Shown piece by piece: positions 30,001 through 44,700 of a stretch of 64,000 bases of DNA. The DNA lies in contig CM028895.1 in the NCBI GenBank assembly GCA_016801885.1, positions 4,364,001-4,428,000 of the forward strand, given 5' to 3'. Source of the DNA: Toxotes chatareus. Lineage: Eukaryota > Chordata > Actinopteri > Toxotidae. The position numbers and the translations under genes were made by a program. Position 1 is the stretch's first letter. Every line of letters begins with the position of its first letter. The notes beneath the pieces are model-generated. The model worked only from the letters and a program-made list of their open reading frames with translations, was not told the origin of the DNA and did not search any database.

Positions 30001-33000
30001 TAAAATATTATCTGGAATTTTTGCTATAGTTATATCAGAAATACTGATTTTAACCACACAGACTAGTTTGCCTGAAGTCAGTTACATGTCTTTCTGTTTG
30101 CAGGATGATTTGGAGGAACAACAACTATTTCATACTTGTCTGCAGACCCTTGAAAAGCAGACTCAGAACATACAACATAAACTGAAGGTCGGTTTAAAGG
30201 ACGAAGACTCTGTGAAGGTTGGTCCGAATCTCTGTTATTTTCCATGAATGAGCTTCACTGGACATTCATTCATTCATTTTTGAACATCAGGTTTAAATTC
30301 AAAGCTCTTGGCTCATGCAAGAGATCTTGGCTGTGGTGGCTGAAGCTAAAAATGTGCTTTATGTTCAATATTTCTTGGATGTTTGGCAGGTTCTCTTGGA
30401 GCTCAGTGATCTGTTTCCGTCACTGGTTGACGTCAGGGAGATGAGTGGCTATTTGACCCTTAACAGCCAGGAGACAGAGAGGCTGCACATGCTCAGCACG
30501 CACTGGATCGAAAGCATGAATCGCACATCTGACGTGAACAGGTGACAAAGTTTAGGTCTAAAATGACTGAGTTTGACATTACATTTTGAAACAAGCACAG
30601 AGCTGTAATCACTATTTATTTGCACTTTAAAACGTGTAACATTTGATTGAATTGGTTTGTCTCCACAATGCTGGCATTCATTGTTAAGTTACCTTTTTTT
30701 TCCAGAGAGCTGCAGGCTGAGCGTCAGTGTTCCCAGATCTTTCAGGAGAAGTGTAAGAACCTGATTCACATACAGGAGAAACTTGTTGAGGAATCAGTGT
30801 CCAAGGAACCTCAAAGTCACTCCAGCCTCCAAGAGATGCTGACTGTCCATCAGGTGCAGTGCTCTTTTCAGATTCTCTGCATTTCTTTCAGTTCAGAAAC
30901 AATACGGAGATTATTATCTGACTAACAGGAACCGGCCTCTAAATTACATAAAGACACTGCTTTTTAAAATGTTCTACATTTACACATGAGTCTGAAGTCT
31001 AGATAAACTACTCAGCTATATACTGCCCATGTGTTACTAGCTGACAAGCGTGTTGACAAAGAAATATTTGGTAACTAAAGCTTGAGGAAGTTAAATTGTT
31101 AAATATATCACTGTGATTATAGCAGGACGTTTGAAAGATCACTGATTCTCAATATGTTCTCTCTCCTGCTGTTATCACTCATTCCCACAGAGGCTTCGGG
31201 CTGAAATAATTACTGGACAACAGCTTCTGCAGGGTCTTCTCTGTGATGCAGTCAAGTCCATGCAAAAAGAAACAGGAGAGAAAAGGTACATGAAAGTTAC
31301 GGAATTATCTTCGAAGATAATAAATCATAGTTTAATACTAAACCGTGTTTTGCTACAATGGCCAAATTGGCAGCCATAAAGTTTAAATAGTTTATGAATT
31401 CACATTGAGAGGCTAAGAGGCTTGATAGATGTCCAGAATAGGCACATTTTATTGCCAGCTGTGTCCTGGCACAGGTACTACTTGTGAAATAATTTGTTTG
31501 TTGCGTCTAGAGGGATTAATCACCTAAGCCTCTGTAAGGCTGACAGAAACTAAACCAAAAGACTTCACGGATAAGGGTTTTTATTTATGGTCCATCACAG
31601 TCTCAATGAAAAGAGTTTCTCCACACAACACCAGCGTTCCTCCTCCTTCCCTCCCATGTTTTTGGCGTAGTTTCAAGGTTGGTGTGCCTCTTACGGGCTC
31701 ATATTAGATAATATCCCTTTTGACACTTGGCAACCAGTCTGTAAGACAGTGGCAACAACGTAAACGCAACAGCTGTCTGGAAGAAAGATTGCAGCAGAAA
31801 ATGGGAAGCTAAGGCTGAGAAAGATCTGTAGATTAAGTTTATAGATAAGACATTAGATTCACTGGATATTTAAATCTTGACAGGACATGTGATGCATCAT
31901 GGTCACAGTATAGATACCCAGTTGTGGGATGGAACATCAGATCTCAGTTGTTTTGTGTAGCTTCCATTTGTTGATTGATAAAATGTTTTACTCATCAACT
32001 CGCTTTTGGTATTTTGTACCGAAACTAGCAGGTATCATATTGGCGCCAGTATTAAAAAAAAATCTGTCTGGGCCTCATACTGGAGGGAAACTGTGGTAGT
32101 AAAGTTATCTGTGAGGGGGGTTTGTGTTTCTTCAGACCCTGTCATCTAATAAAGTGATTAGAACTGAGGTTTTCCATTCACATTCCTTTTGTTGCAGTAA
32201 CACATGTTGTGTGCATGCTGACACACAACAAAATGCAGAGTGCGCAGGTGTTTCCTGCCCTGGAACAGCTATGATCCTCTTTCCTTGATGCTTCCTCAAA
32301 TCATTTTTTGAGGTCTTTGGAAAGCTTGGAAAGCTCTTTTATTTTTAAAGGATCCAAAGGAAAGTTCCCTCTGTTCCCCCCTGCTGGGATTGATACTTAA
32401 GACGATGAGACAGTCTTAAAATTCTGCTGATTTTGTGTTGTTGTAGCAATTGCCTGTGAATGACCTATGACAGACTTTGTATTTCTCCTTTTTATTTTAT
32501 TACTTCCACCATTTTATGCACTTTTTTTTTTTCAAAGAAAGCATATCATGCTCAATTTCATTTCATATTTCACAGTTTCACAGTTAACAGCGACGTTTTT
32601 CTACAGATAGAACACATGATGTTAACTTCTTGTGTTGTTTCATGTACAGATCTGAGCTCATGGCAGAAGTGTCCAGAATGAGGGAGAGCTGGTCCAGTGC
32701 CGTTGCTCTGGCCTGCCAGCTCAGGTCTTTGGCTAAAGAACAGCTCAGACAGCGGAGGACCTACCGCCACGGCTTGAAACGTCTGTGGAAGTTGTTTAGG
32801 GATGTTGACCCTCTGCTGCCCCCTGCTGGCCCCGCTCTGTGCACACTGCAGCATTTACGAAGCTGTGCAGATGACTGCCAGGTTAGCAAAGACATTTTCT
32901 GTCGACAGAAGTTAAAGCAAAAGACCTCATAAAAAATTTAGTACAGAAAATAGTAGAAACACATACATAAAGAAGAAACTGCCAAGGGTGTAAACACATT

Positions 33001-36000
33001 TCAGCCACATGCCTTTGAAGCATAGTGGAAAAGACTATTTCCAGTCTATTACAGCTGAATCATTAATTGACTGATGCATGCCCAGGATTGTTGTATGGAT
33101 GAAGGCAGATGCTGTGTTTATTCTGACCAACTAAACGTTCAAGCTTCTGGCTTAATATTTTTGATGTAAGTACAAACAAAATGCATCCAACCAGTCTCCC
33201 CTTATGTGTCCAAGTGTGCTGAGGAGGCTTTGGGTCTGCACTCGACCGTGTACAACCAGACACTGGAGGCTGGTAAACGTTTGTGTGAAACCATGACGGA
33301 GTCTGAGTGTCAGATTCAACTGCAGTCGGAGCTCCAGGCCATAGAGGAGGCTTGGAAACAAACCATGTCCATGCTGGGCAGGAGAAGAGACCTGGTGAAT
33401 ACAGCTGTTCAGGTAACAGCCATATTTATTATTTCCATTGTCATTAACACCAACAGCCCTTTAATGATTTTTTTTTTAATGATAAATATCACATTAGATA
33501 TTTTACAATAAATACATTTGACAAAATCTATTTATAGGTGAGAAAATCTAAACGTCACTGCTTTGACAAATGGTCAAAAGTTATTTACAGTGTAGCCCAA
33601 TAAACCTGAGGGATTACATTTTGCATGACCCATATCCAGGACCTGATCCTACGCCAATAAAAACACACACATGAGCTGGTGTGTTGCACTGGCACTGAGC
33701 TCCTGCCAAGAGGGATCAAAGAGCAGCTCAGATCTGTCCATGATCCACATCCAGACACCACTGGTTACCAGTGTCTGTCCCTCCTACTCCATCACTGTTA
33801 CACTGCAGTGTTCATATATTGTGTTGTACAATAACAACTGAATGCTGTGGCTGATATTTTGGTTAGTGGCTTTTTTTTTTTTGGCTCTAAGCCGTGCGTG
33901 ATCGCTGCTGTCCAAGTTTTAGAGGGTCTTTCCTGCTACATGAGCTGTGATGATTACAGTACAACATGTGAATGTTTTGGTGTCCAGAGAGGTCAGGGAA
34001 AGTTGTGTTAACCCCCTTAAGCTCAACAGGATCTACCCGGGGAAAGGAAAATCCCTCTGAGCAACATGTCAAAGATCACACAGAGAGCAGCATTAAAGCA
34101 CAAACTAGAGCTGACAGCAAGAGACTGGCTTGGTCATCAAATACAGTCAGAGTATCAGAAGATTTTTAGGAACAGAAATCTGGTGTTGCTTTTGTAACGT
34201 GAGAGTTTTAAATATATTTTAAAGCAATCATTTGAAAGGTTTATCAACTGATTAGATGATCGTGGTTGATCATTTTAGTTTCTGATTCTGAAAGATTCAT
34301 ATTTAGGAGAACATTAAAAGAACAGGAATGAGCAGTGCTGCTTTACTGTGATTTAACAAACACTTTTTTTTTCACATGCAACAACAGACGGTGTTGAAAA
34401 GCAGGTTACCTCTGTGCTGATTGAACTTGTCCCTGTTTCATTAGATGTTTCATTCAGTGATTATCAAAATGTTGTTTCCAAAAATATACTGAATAGGATT
34501 TCACAGAAGCCCAGAGTTTTGTTCTCAAACAATACAAATCACAGTGTGTCTGTGTCCTGCTGTTTATTTAGAAGTGGTCTCGCTGTCAGGACGGGATAGC
34601 CAGCATCATGGCTGACCTGGATGAGGTGAAGACCAGGATGAAACAGCAGATGCCTGAAAGACCAGAGGACTCTGAGAAGCTCATTCAGGTGATTAGAAAA
34701 TGGCTGAAAATGTTTGTGAATGTATTAAATTAATATCACTCCTTCACATTTTATTGAAAAAGTAGATAAAAACCTTTATAGCAGATTTTATATAAATCAG
34801 CCTGCACAAAAACTACCAGAGCTCTAACAGGTGCTAACTTTTAAAGTAATGCTAGTGCCCAAAAGGATAGTGGCTACCACTGAGGATACTGAGGTCATGC
34901 TCTTTGTATTTGTTCTAGGAATTTTAGCAACCAAAAATAAAATTGAACAAACCTCTGTACCAGCTTTTAGAGCTTCATGTTCAAAAATAAATTTATAGTT
35001 AACTGAATTAATAAAATAGCAGCATGTGGACGTCAAGGAGACTTTGACTGTGGCTGAAATAACTCACTGTTGTCTTTATAGTGCACAATATTTTCCAATG
35101 GTGCCCTGAAGAATTCCGACCTGGAACAAGTCAAAAAAAAAAAAAAAAAAGAACAGTCAGTGCTCTGCATTTTATGGTTAAGGAACATAAAGTCATAAAG
35201 TTAATTCAGTGAAAATTACTTATCACTGTACGATGTGTGTGACATTAAGACATAACGCTGTCATATAAGTTCCAGTAGCATTCATCAGCTTGAATCTGTA
35301 GGAGGAAAACCTAACTGGTCAGCCAGACTGAAAACTGGCAAAAGTTTCCCCACCCCTCAACTCCATCAGTATCCACCCCCCATCCCACCAGAGCGTTTCT
35401 GAGTTTACCCCCCTTTCTCTTATTTAATACCCCCATGCTTTCACTCCCCTCCCCCTTTCTACCCCTTCTACCCTCCCCCTGTCCCATCCACAGCCCTTTA
35501 ATCTGGAAGGTCAGAGCAACTGCGAGCAAGAGAGAGGTAGAGAAGCGTGTACACACAGCGTGTATATGGCTGTCTGACCGGGTGTTTAAGTGTGTGTGCC
35601 TGTGTGTGTTATGCAGGAGACGGAGTTCTCTCTGCAGCGTTTGGCCAGTGGACTGAGGGAACTGGGCACCATGAAGACAGACCTGTCCCAGTACATTGCG
35701 GCTGGTGACTCGGCTCTGCTGGAACAGCAGCTGGAACAACTCCATGGTCAATGGGAAGAGCTTTGCATGAAGGTGAGAACTGGCAAAAAATAAATAGAGA
35801 GAGAGAGAAATAGTGAGGCAGTAAAATGATCCAGAGAAAGTTAGAGATTGTAGATGGTGCAGGTGGAGAGGGAGTTTTGGGAGAGAGGGGAGAGAGAAGG
35901 AGGGAAAAATCGCTACCAGCGGTTCCTTGGCGGTGACCAGCAGCACAAAGCCTGTGCACCACTGGGGCTGAGCACACACACACATATACACACTCACACA

Positions 36001-39000
36001 CTCATTTGTCTGAGAAAAGAGCCATGGAGGGAAAACTTAACTTTCCTTCCTGTAGGTCAAATCAGTTTGTTCTCTTAGCATTTCTACTGCAAAGGTTTTC
36101 TAAGCTCTGCTTATATCAGCATGCTGAACAATTGAAGCCCTTTGCAGTTTATTAAAAAGTTTGGAAACAGCCTCTTGACAGAGTTTTAATTAGCTCCTGA
36201 CTCAGACACGCTGTGTAAGCTAAGCAATCACATGAAACCCTCCAACAGAACAGGCAGCTACACTTTATACACACAGGCTCAAATTCCTGCAGTTAAGTCT
36301 TTTGGCTTAAACATAAATGCACTTTTGTTCTTGAGGAACCAACGGTTATGACATGCTCTTTGGTTATGACATTTTCTTTGGGTTATTAGGGTTACGGGAT
36401 AATTTGCACTGGTGCTAATTGGGCCCCCAGTTTGCCTGGCTGCTTCCACCTGCCTCCTATCTTGGCAGGAGCAACTGGGATTCACAGATGCAGCAGCAGC
36501 AGCCAGTATGCCCAGTCATTAGGTTTTCTTTTGATGTTTTGGTTTTGGTATGGTTTTGTATGCGGCATTGTCTTCATCACGTGTACCACCACGGATAGCT
36601 GCTCATCTCAACCCCTCGGTTCTTCTGAAGTTTATCCCAAAACAATAAGATGTATAATTTTCTGAAAAACACTGGATTTCATCACAAAAAGACCAGGTAG
36701 TCACGGAGGGTTAAGAATCTTCATGCATTCTGTTTATAGTTTTTGCTATTGCAAAGTTGACGTTTTTATTTTCTGCTAAATTGTGGATTTAGTGGAAGCA
36801 AAAAAAGCTAATAATTAGAAAAAGCACTGACTAATTTCTGCTGTTTGATCACACAAGATTTTTCATCCCTATTCATTTGACATTTGCCTCGGAGGCAGTG
36901 GGGCGGTGGGGGGCATGGCTCTGAGCCACAGCAGTTTACTCTGCACAGTTAACAGGTTGTAGGTGGGGGAAGCCACTGGAATGGGTTGGATGAGCAGATG
37001 GCTTGGCTGGGTCTAAAGGGATTCAGGGGACAGGCTCTATTGTTCCTGGGGAAGCACAAAGTCCTCACGGGGTGACTGCAGCTCACAATGCTCCCTAAAT
37101 TCTCCAGAGTCCAAAGGGCCCAGCAGTGTTAGTACATTAAAACCAAAGCAGGGCTCGTTTAAATCAAATAAATGCCACTGAAGAGTAAAATATAGCCGGT
37201 TCAAACATGCCCCGTGGGCTCGTTAAGCCCTTTAGCCTCAAAAAGATCATCAGCCCCCTCCTCGGCTATGTAATGGGCTGTTTTCATGGCATTAATCTGT
37301 CATTAGGAAAATGGACCTTGTTAATTTTATCAAATAGCCAGACTCTTGGGGTTTTCTCAATTCAGTTGATTACTGATTCAGATAGAGATTTAAAAAATTA
37401 AGTTCCTACTGCTTCAGTGTAGTCAGAGAAAGCACTTATATTTGCTCAGCGTTATCATGTTTCATTCAATCACACATTTTTTTTTGATACTTTAGCGATT
37501 TTGAGGTGAGCTATTTTTCTCAACCATACACACCCATGCACCAAGCTCAGGTCTACAAAATGCTTTGGGGTGTATTTTGGGATTTGGGTCACAGTGTTTC
37601 CTGGTTACATACCAGGAAGTGTCATAACACATAACCCTCTTTCAGACTGGACTGACATTTGTAAATCATGTTTAGCTTGGTGTGGATGATGCATCAGATC
37701 TCTAGTTTAAAATCTACTACACCTTTCAGGTAACAGAACCATCTGCCCTCTGACTGGACTCTGCTTTGTGATTGGACCGTCATTGTCAAGTCAGATTCAG
37801 CTGTAAAGACAGGGCCCAAATAGGTTCTTGAATCTTCAGTGTCACACACAGTGTGGGAACTTTGAGTGCCTCTTAGTAGAAATCTTTTCTACACATGTGC
37901 AAACCTGAATTTCTCATGCAGATTTATTTTACAGATTTACAAAGTTTGATTTACTGCTACAAACTTTCAAATTGTTTTTGAACATCACTTTACAAGCTCA
38001 AAATCTTACTGATCCTAATTTGAGCCCATAATTTTTTGTGTTACTGACACTTCACTCATACTTTTCAAACATATCTCTCTCTGACATGAAGTGTGCAAAG
38101 TTGCCTGATTCCAAATTGTTTAAGTGGACTCTGCTTTTTCCAGGTTTCTTTGCGCAGGCAAGAAATCGCAGACCGACTCAATGCCTGGACCATCTTCAAC
38201 GACAAGAACAAAGAGTTCTGTGATTGGCTGACTCAGATGGAGAACAAGGTGTGCCACAGCGGAGAGCTGAGCATCGAGGAAATGGTGGAGAAGCTCAAGA
38301 AGGTACAAGATCTAGGAAATGTTGCTACCTCTTACCCACATATAGGGGTTTTCATAGTTTTTCATTTGAAATCCACCTACACATGAATGGTGGTAGGACT
38401 TCTTCTGATATTTTGTCTCACAGATGATCGTATGAGAAGATTGTTTTAGGATTATAGCAGACACTGCAGGTCTAATCTCGCTGGAATCCTCCAGAAGGCC
38501 TATTATAAAACTTTTGTACAGGATACGACTTGCACGACTATTCCCAGCAAATAACAGTCTGTAACCCCCACAGTGATTCAGTGCATGGGTAGCACTCATG
38601 CAGGCATGATTAAAATCCATACATGAGCAACATGCATTATGCTGTTTATAACAGATGGTGGCCTGGAATGAAATGGCTGCGTGCCCTTTGTTCTCACACA
38701 ACAGTTGTCCTTTCAGTGACTGAGAGCCTTTTGTACTTCCCCGTCTCATCATGAAGATTACTCATTTAGTACACAAGATGATAATTGGTTCGAACGTTGC
38801 AGGATCAATGTTTTGGGCTGTTAGATGAGATGAGAAAATTACAGACATGTGATAGCAGTTTAAATTATTCGGAGAGCTGAAAATGGTGCTTCCTGGTGAC
38901 AGCCGACTGCTCCGGGGGGTGGAAACAGGTGCCTGACAGGTTGAATGAACTGGACACTCAGAAGTAGAACTGTGTTTGTATGATAAAAGCAAATTCTTAT

Positions 39001-41734
39001 CATGCCACGTCTCCACAGGACTGCATGGAGGAAATCAACTTGTTCAGTGAGAATAAGAGCCACCTGAAGCACTTGGGCGAGCAGCTGCTGTTGGCCAGTG
39101 ATGAGGCCAAGCAGACCCAGGTCCACGGCTCGTTGCAGGAGGTCAGCCAGCGCTGGAACAACCTCTTCCACCACATCGAAGCCAGGTGAGAGCAGCGACA
39201 GCTGCCACAGAAGCTGCACGGAGGGATTTGTTGACCCACTAACATGCACGGTATATGTGCGTAGTTGTATCAATGAAGCACTTTGCAAAAAACACAAAAG
39301 CAAAGCAAACAACGTTGGAATATTGGAAAATTGAGTGTGTAAACCACAAGTGTGTGGAGGCCAGTCAGTGAGGACTTTTAAAAGGCAAAAGGATGGTTAA
39401 AATAAAAATCAAAGTGTGTGTATATGTGTGGATGGTTACTCAGTTTTGCTGAGTGCTGCGCACTAAATTCAACCCATTATTATTCTTCCGCACAAGCACC
39501 TTTCACAGCAAAGCCACTCTGCATTTAAAAGCATAATTAAGGACTGACAGGCTTTAACAGGGAGCCTGTAATTAAACAATAGCTCTAATACAGAACCATC
39601 CACCTGCTGTTGTGTATTCCTGCAGCTGTCAGGAATACACGGCTCCTAATGTACAGACTGGTGGAGGTTAAACCCCTGTGATGATAAACAGTTACTGCCC
39701 CCGACCGCCCCTCAGACAGATGGACAGTCCTGAGATACAGACTTCACTCCTAGCCCTGTGCACCCAACCTACCCCCACCATCATGAAAAAAAAAAAAAAA
39801 AAAAAAGCTTAGATCTCAGACAGTACCATATGTCCCCATGTCCACACCCCTCCCTTTTTCTAGTTTGTTGGATGATGTGAGCGAGGGTGGGTGGGTCAGT
39901 GTAGAAGGCGAGGGGTCTGTCGGCATGCATTAATCACTGATTCTCACACTGAGGTCCCCTCAAAGATTCCACGGCCAGATTTCAGGGGGCTGGATCCCGT
40001 GCAGGCGAGATGTGGAATAACGTCCAGAGTATGTCTGCCCCTCACTTTTTAAATGTTTGTTATAAGTGGAAACTGCTACAGTAGAATTGGGGTGCATCCA
40101 TACCAGGCACAGGCTTTAGTAACAAAAAACATATGTATTCTATAATTTAATTATAATACTGTAACTCAAAGCACATGTACAGTAACAAGACATGTAGCTA
40201 CAGTGATGGGAGTAAACATCAGTTGGAGTTTGGTCTGTGCGTAACTTTCAGCCCTCCTGTGGTCAGCTGCACTTTAACTCCGTCCCCTAACTGTATATCC
40301 TCTCTCCTTTCTGCTCTGTTTTCTCCATCCACTCTCCTGTTGTCCTTTTCCTCAGCAAGGACCCCTGACTGGGTTTTGTGTCTTTGTTTGGCCTCCACAT
40401 GAAGCTGCTGGCCTTTGTTAGTCTGTCAGAGGTGGAGGGGGAGTGAAAGGGAGTCAGGGACGATTTAGCTGACTGGGATGGTTGTATCTACAGAGTGGGA
40501 GAGTATCTGCTGGACAGAATTTACAGTGGCTGTATTATGTCTTCATTACACGGCCATGAACGTGAAGCCACATAAAGTACACACACAAACTCCCACTGAC
40601 TACACACTGTTCATCATTCATGAACTTTGCTTTGGGATTGCAGTCATTTGCATTTTCTTACTATTGGTGTTATCACAGCACCTGAGGTACAGTTTTTTCC
40701 ATTTCACATTTTTTTCTACAAACCTCCCCCCCACCCACCTTTTTTTTTTTTTTTTTTTTTAAACTATGCCAAACTTCTCAGTGCACGATTGTTTGAAGTT
40801 GTCTTAAGCCATAAAAGTCTACATAAAATAGGCTAGAGTCAGCAAAGTTAAAACTTAAATTTCAACAGCTTTTGAGACGTGGTGTTACAGACGTGTTGCT
40901 GTCTGTACTCAGATCTTTAGTATTAAGGTCCAGTACTAATCTCTGGGACTGGGTATTGACTTTTCCAGGTTTAAATTTTAATTTGCCCAATACTTTTACA
41001 GTTTATGACCAAATACCCACAAAACTAATGACATCCACATCAGCCTCAGTTTTACTTTGTGTTAAGTTCTAATTAGCAAATGTTACCAGGCTAACACACT
41101 AAACTAGGTGTGAATCTGGTAAATATTACTCCTGCTAAACATCAGGATGGTAGCACTGTCATTTTGAGCATGTTAGCGTTTATCCCAGAGTGCAGCCTCA
41201 CAGAAAATCCATTTAACAATAGAAGCTTCACCATATGAAGCTAAATGGAGTCTTACATTGGCAAAAATCTGATTCAGTCCAAAGCTGTTTTTGTGTAAGT
41301 GTAAGTAAAGACGAGTATGAAGCTGAGCCACTGTACCAAATGATTCCAGCTTTCAGTTAACATCCTGCCGTTAAAGGTCCAAAGCTTCGTCCGGATCTCT
41401 TAAGAACAGATCTAAAAGGGCTCTCACTCATGCACACACTCACTTAATCTATAGTCGTCCCTGTGTCTGGCATCTGTTGGGGACCCTTTCATGCATTCTT
41501 CAGGCTGCCACTTACACTCACAGCTGTTTTTAGTGTGTATTATTTTGGTAGAGAGCATCTCCCTCTCAGCCCTGACAGGCTCTGTTGGGCCTCGACAGGA
41601 GAGGAAGGATCAACTGGGCAAATTAACTCAAACTCCCAAATGGGGCACATTTTCAGAGGCTTTTAAGCCTCTGAAGAGAGCTTTTATTGTCCCGAGCGTT
41701 GCTATGACACCAGTCAGTGTGGGGCGGGTTGTGT

Positions 41735-41768
<34 letters not shown>

Positions 41769-44700
41769 TCACAAGGGGGTAAGTTTCCATGGAGACTTTT
41801 GAAGTTTTAGTGTAAGATACCTGAGAGAGTTGTAGGTTAATGAATAGTTTGTGTTTGTTTGTTTGTTCGTGTCTCTTTCTTTTGTCAGTTTTTTCTGCCT
41901 CTGTGTTTTTTCTGTAGTTTTTCTTTTGTCGTCTTTTATTGATCTGTTTCTGACTTTCTTGCTGTTACTTTACATTGTTCTCTTTTCTCTCTTTTTCTTG
42001 CACTTTTCTTTCTTCTTTCTTTTTATCTTTGTTCCTTTCCTTCTTCGTCTTTGCTTGTTTCTTTCGTTCACTTTTTCTTCCATTTTTATCTTTGTTTTTT
42101 TCTGTTTCCCTATCAGTCTTTCTTTTTATTTTGTTCTTTTTAAATCATGTGTTTTTCAGGGACTGTGTACAGAAAAGAAAAATCTCATACAAAGAGAAGA
42201 GATACCTTATACCAGATCTTTTCTGTTATTGTCTTTCTTTCTCTTTTAATTTTCCAGAGTGTTTGGGGAAAAAAAAAATCAGAGGATTAATGGTTCCTAA
42301 CCTGGGTTTTGGGACCGCAAATGGGGTCTCAGAATTGATCTGAGTATAAAAGTGGAAAAAAAAAACAACTTAAACTTTTCATTTACTTAGATATTCCACC
42401 AATCCTTTTATCTTGTGATTTACTGGATCTTTTTATCCCCTCACAGTCACTTTTTTTGGTCCCAAGTTGACATTTCTTCTTCTACTTTTAACAGCTAACA
42501 AGCCTATGTGTTACCTGTTAAATGTCAGAAGCCACTTTTTTGGATGTTTGGTGGTTTGCTAGTTATAAAATTTGAATTCTAAAGTTTTTACAACGGTCTA
42601 TGTGTGGACGTGTGTGTTTTGCAGGGTGAAGAAGCTGAAGGAGACTCTGGTGACAGTGCAGCAGCTGGATAAGAACATGAGTAACCTCTGCTCGTGGCTT
42701 TCCCGAATCGAGGCCGAACTGTCCAGACCAATCACCTACAGCGTCTGTCACCACCAGGAGATCCAGAGGAGGCTGGCCGAGCAGCAGGTAGACAGACAGA
42801 CAGTAAATGACACTGCCCATACTAACATGACCACCTCATATTGTGCTGTTCTCGCAGACGTGGATCATTTCACTGTTTGGGGTTTCCTCCTTTCATTTCT
42901 TTGTACCATTTCTGACTGTTCAATTTGTTTGACTATTTCTTCTTTTGTTTTTTTTTACTCTTCCTGCTGTTTTATTTTTCTGTTTCTTCTTTCATCTGTA
43001 TTTCTACTTTGTCTTCATTGTTTTGTTGAATTTTCTTTTCCTTTATCTGTTTCCACTTTTTTTGTTTTGTCTGTCGCTTCCTCTCACTCTTTGTCTCTGT
43101 TTATGTTTAATAATTTATAACCTGCCTTTGTTTAATTTTGGGAGTGGTTGTCTCGTGCAGTGGCACATTGTCCTCTGTCTGTGGGCTGATGTTTAATACA
43201 TGACATCTTTGGCATGGACTGAGGTGATGTCTTTCTTCATGTCTGTCCATGTGTGTGTCCAGGAGCTGCAGAGGGACATTGAGCAGCATACGGAAGGCGT
43301 AGCGTCTGTGCTCAGCCTGTGTGATGTTTTGCTGCGGGACGAAGATGCTGCTGGCGGCACGGAGGCGGAAAGCGACTCCCTGCAGGAAACCAGCCACAGC
43401 CTGGACCAGCGCTGGAGGACCATCTGCGCCATGGCTCTGGACAGGAGGCTCAGGTAGGAAAACACACGTGCATGTATCAGTCAGTCTTTGGATCAAAGTT
43501 TTAAAGACAGAAAAATGTTACTTCTCGGTTTTTTAGTCTGTTCCTGTAAGTTTTTCTATTACTGTATCTTGTGACTTACATAATTATTACATAGCTGTTG
43601 ATCATCAACTTTACTTGACTGGTCCATAAACACATTTTGAGGCAGCTGTTCTGGAGCTCTCGAATGTGTCACAGTTGTCCCACTGAAGCTGTTCAAATTT
43701 CCATTTTCTAGAGTGCTTTTTTCCACACCTGATAATGTCAGGCTGCCATTTTGTTCATTTCTAATAAAATAAATCACTTTTTTTTTTTTTTTCAAATCCA
43801 GGCAAAGCTAGAATGTTAAAAAGAAACAAAGAAATTCACTTATTGATAAGAATAACATTCGTGTGATGTCTCCCTGTAGGATCGAGGAGACGTGGAGACT
43901 CTGGTGCAAGTTTCTCGATGATTACTCACGGTTCGAGGATTGGCTGAAGATGGCCGAGCGCACCGCTGCCAACCCCAACTCTGCAGATGTCCTTTATACT
44001 GTTGCCAAAGAGGAGCTCAAGAAGTTCGAGGTCAGTTGTGAGGTCGACTGAGGGAACAGGCTTGTTTTGTTTCTTAAAGTGAAACGTTCTCATTGTTCTG
44101 CATTGAATTTTATGAGACTTAATTCATTACTCATGACTTGACAAAGGTGTTTGCCTTTCCTCACATTCAAGGTGTTAGTTCTTAATTGGAGAAATGATGT
44201 CTATATTTACTCCAAATCCACGGTTCATCCTGTCCTTTTCAGGGTTTCCAAAGACAGGTTCATGAGCGACTGACCCAGCTGGAACTAGTCAACAACCAGT
44301 ACCGCCGTCTGGCCAGGGAGAACCGCACCGACCGGGCCAGCCAGCTCAAAGCCATGGTCCATGAAGGCAACCGGCGCTGGGACACCCTGCACCGCAGAGT
44401 GGCTGCCATCCTCCGCAGACTCAAGGTAAAACATCTTCTTAAATGAGCGTGAGCACCTGCACTTGTGTGAGCAAAGACTTGACTTTTGCAGTCCTCTGCT
44501 TTGATTGTCTTTGATTGTCAAGTTTTCACAAGAGAACCTAACGAGTTTCTCACTTTCTTCATTGCATTAGAAAAATAAAAATAAAATAAACCTGTATTTA
44601 CTCTTTCTTCCATTCTGTCTTCATGTTTCTCAGTATTTTACCAGCCAGCGGGAGGAGTTTGAAGGCACCAGGGAGAGCATGCTGGTGTGGCTGACTGAGC

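Larger units (their letters stand above)
39186..42624 (+). other. Large intron 61-62 (3.4 kb)
   Basis: Longest intron fully inside the window. It contains a 21-A run (39786-39806), a 21-T run (40740-40760) after a C-rich stretch, a GT dinucleotide repeat (41731-41768) and a pyrimidine-rich tract (about 41850-42260). No exon with matching phase was found. A possible site for an internal promoter of short nesprin-2 isoforms, without direct evidence. Confidence 0.75.

Noticed and set aside
35311..35997. Minus-strand gene of 228 codons
   Set aside because: Its sequence follows the C-rich and purine-rich tracts and overlaps exon 59 in antisense; composition-driven, with no family likeness.
41851..42343. 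Membrane protein genes rich in Phe and Leu
   Set aside because: Products of the pyrimidine tract; two overlapping frames give equally hydrophobic nonsense.
42563..42820. Antisense open frames over conserved exons (also 43107-43496, 45575-45889)
   Set aside because: Shadows of the syne2 exons, whose sense reading is conserved.
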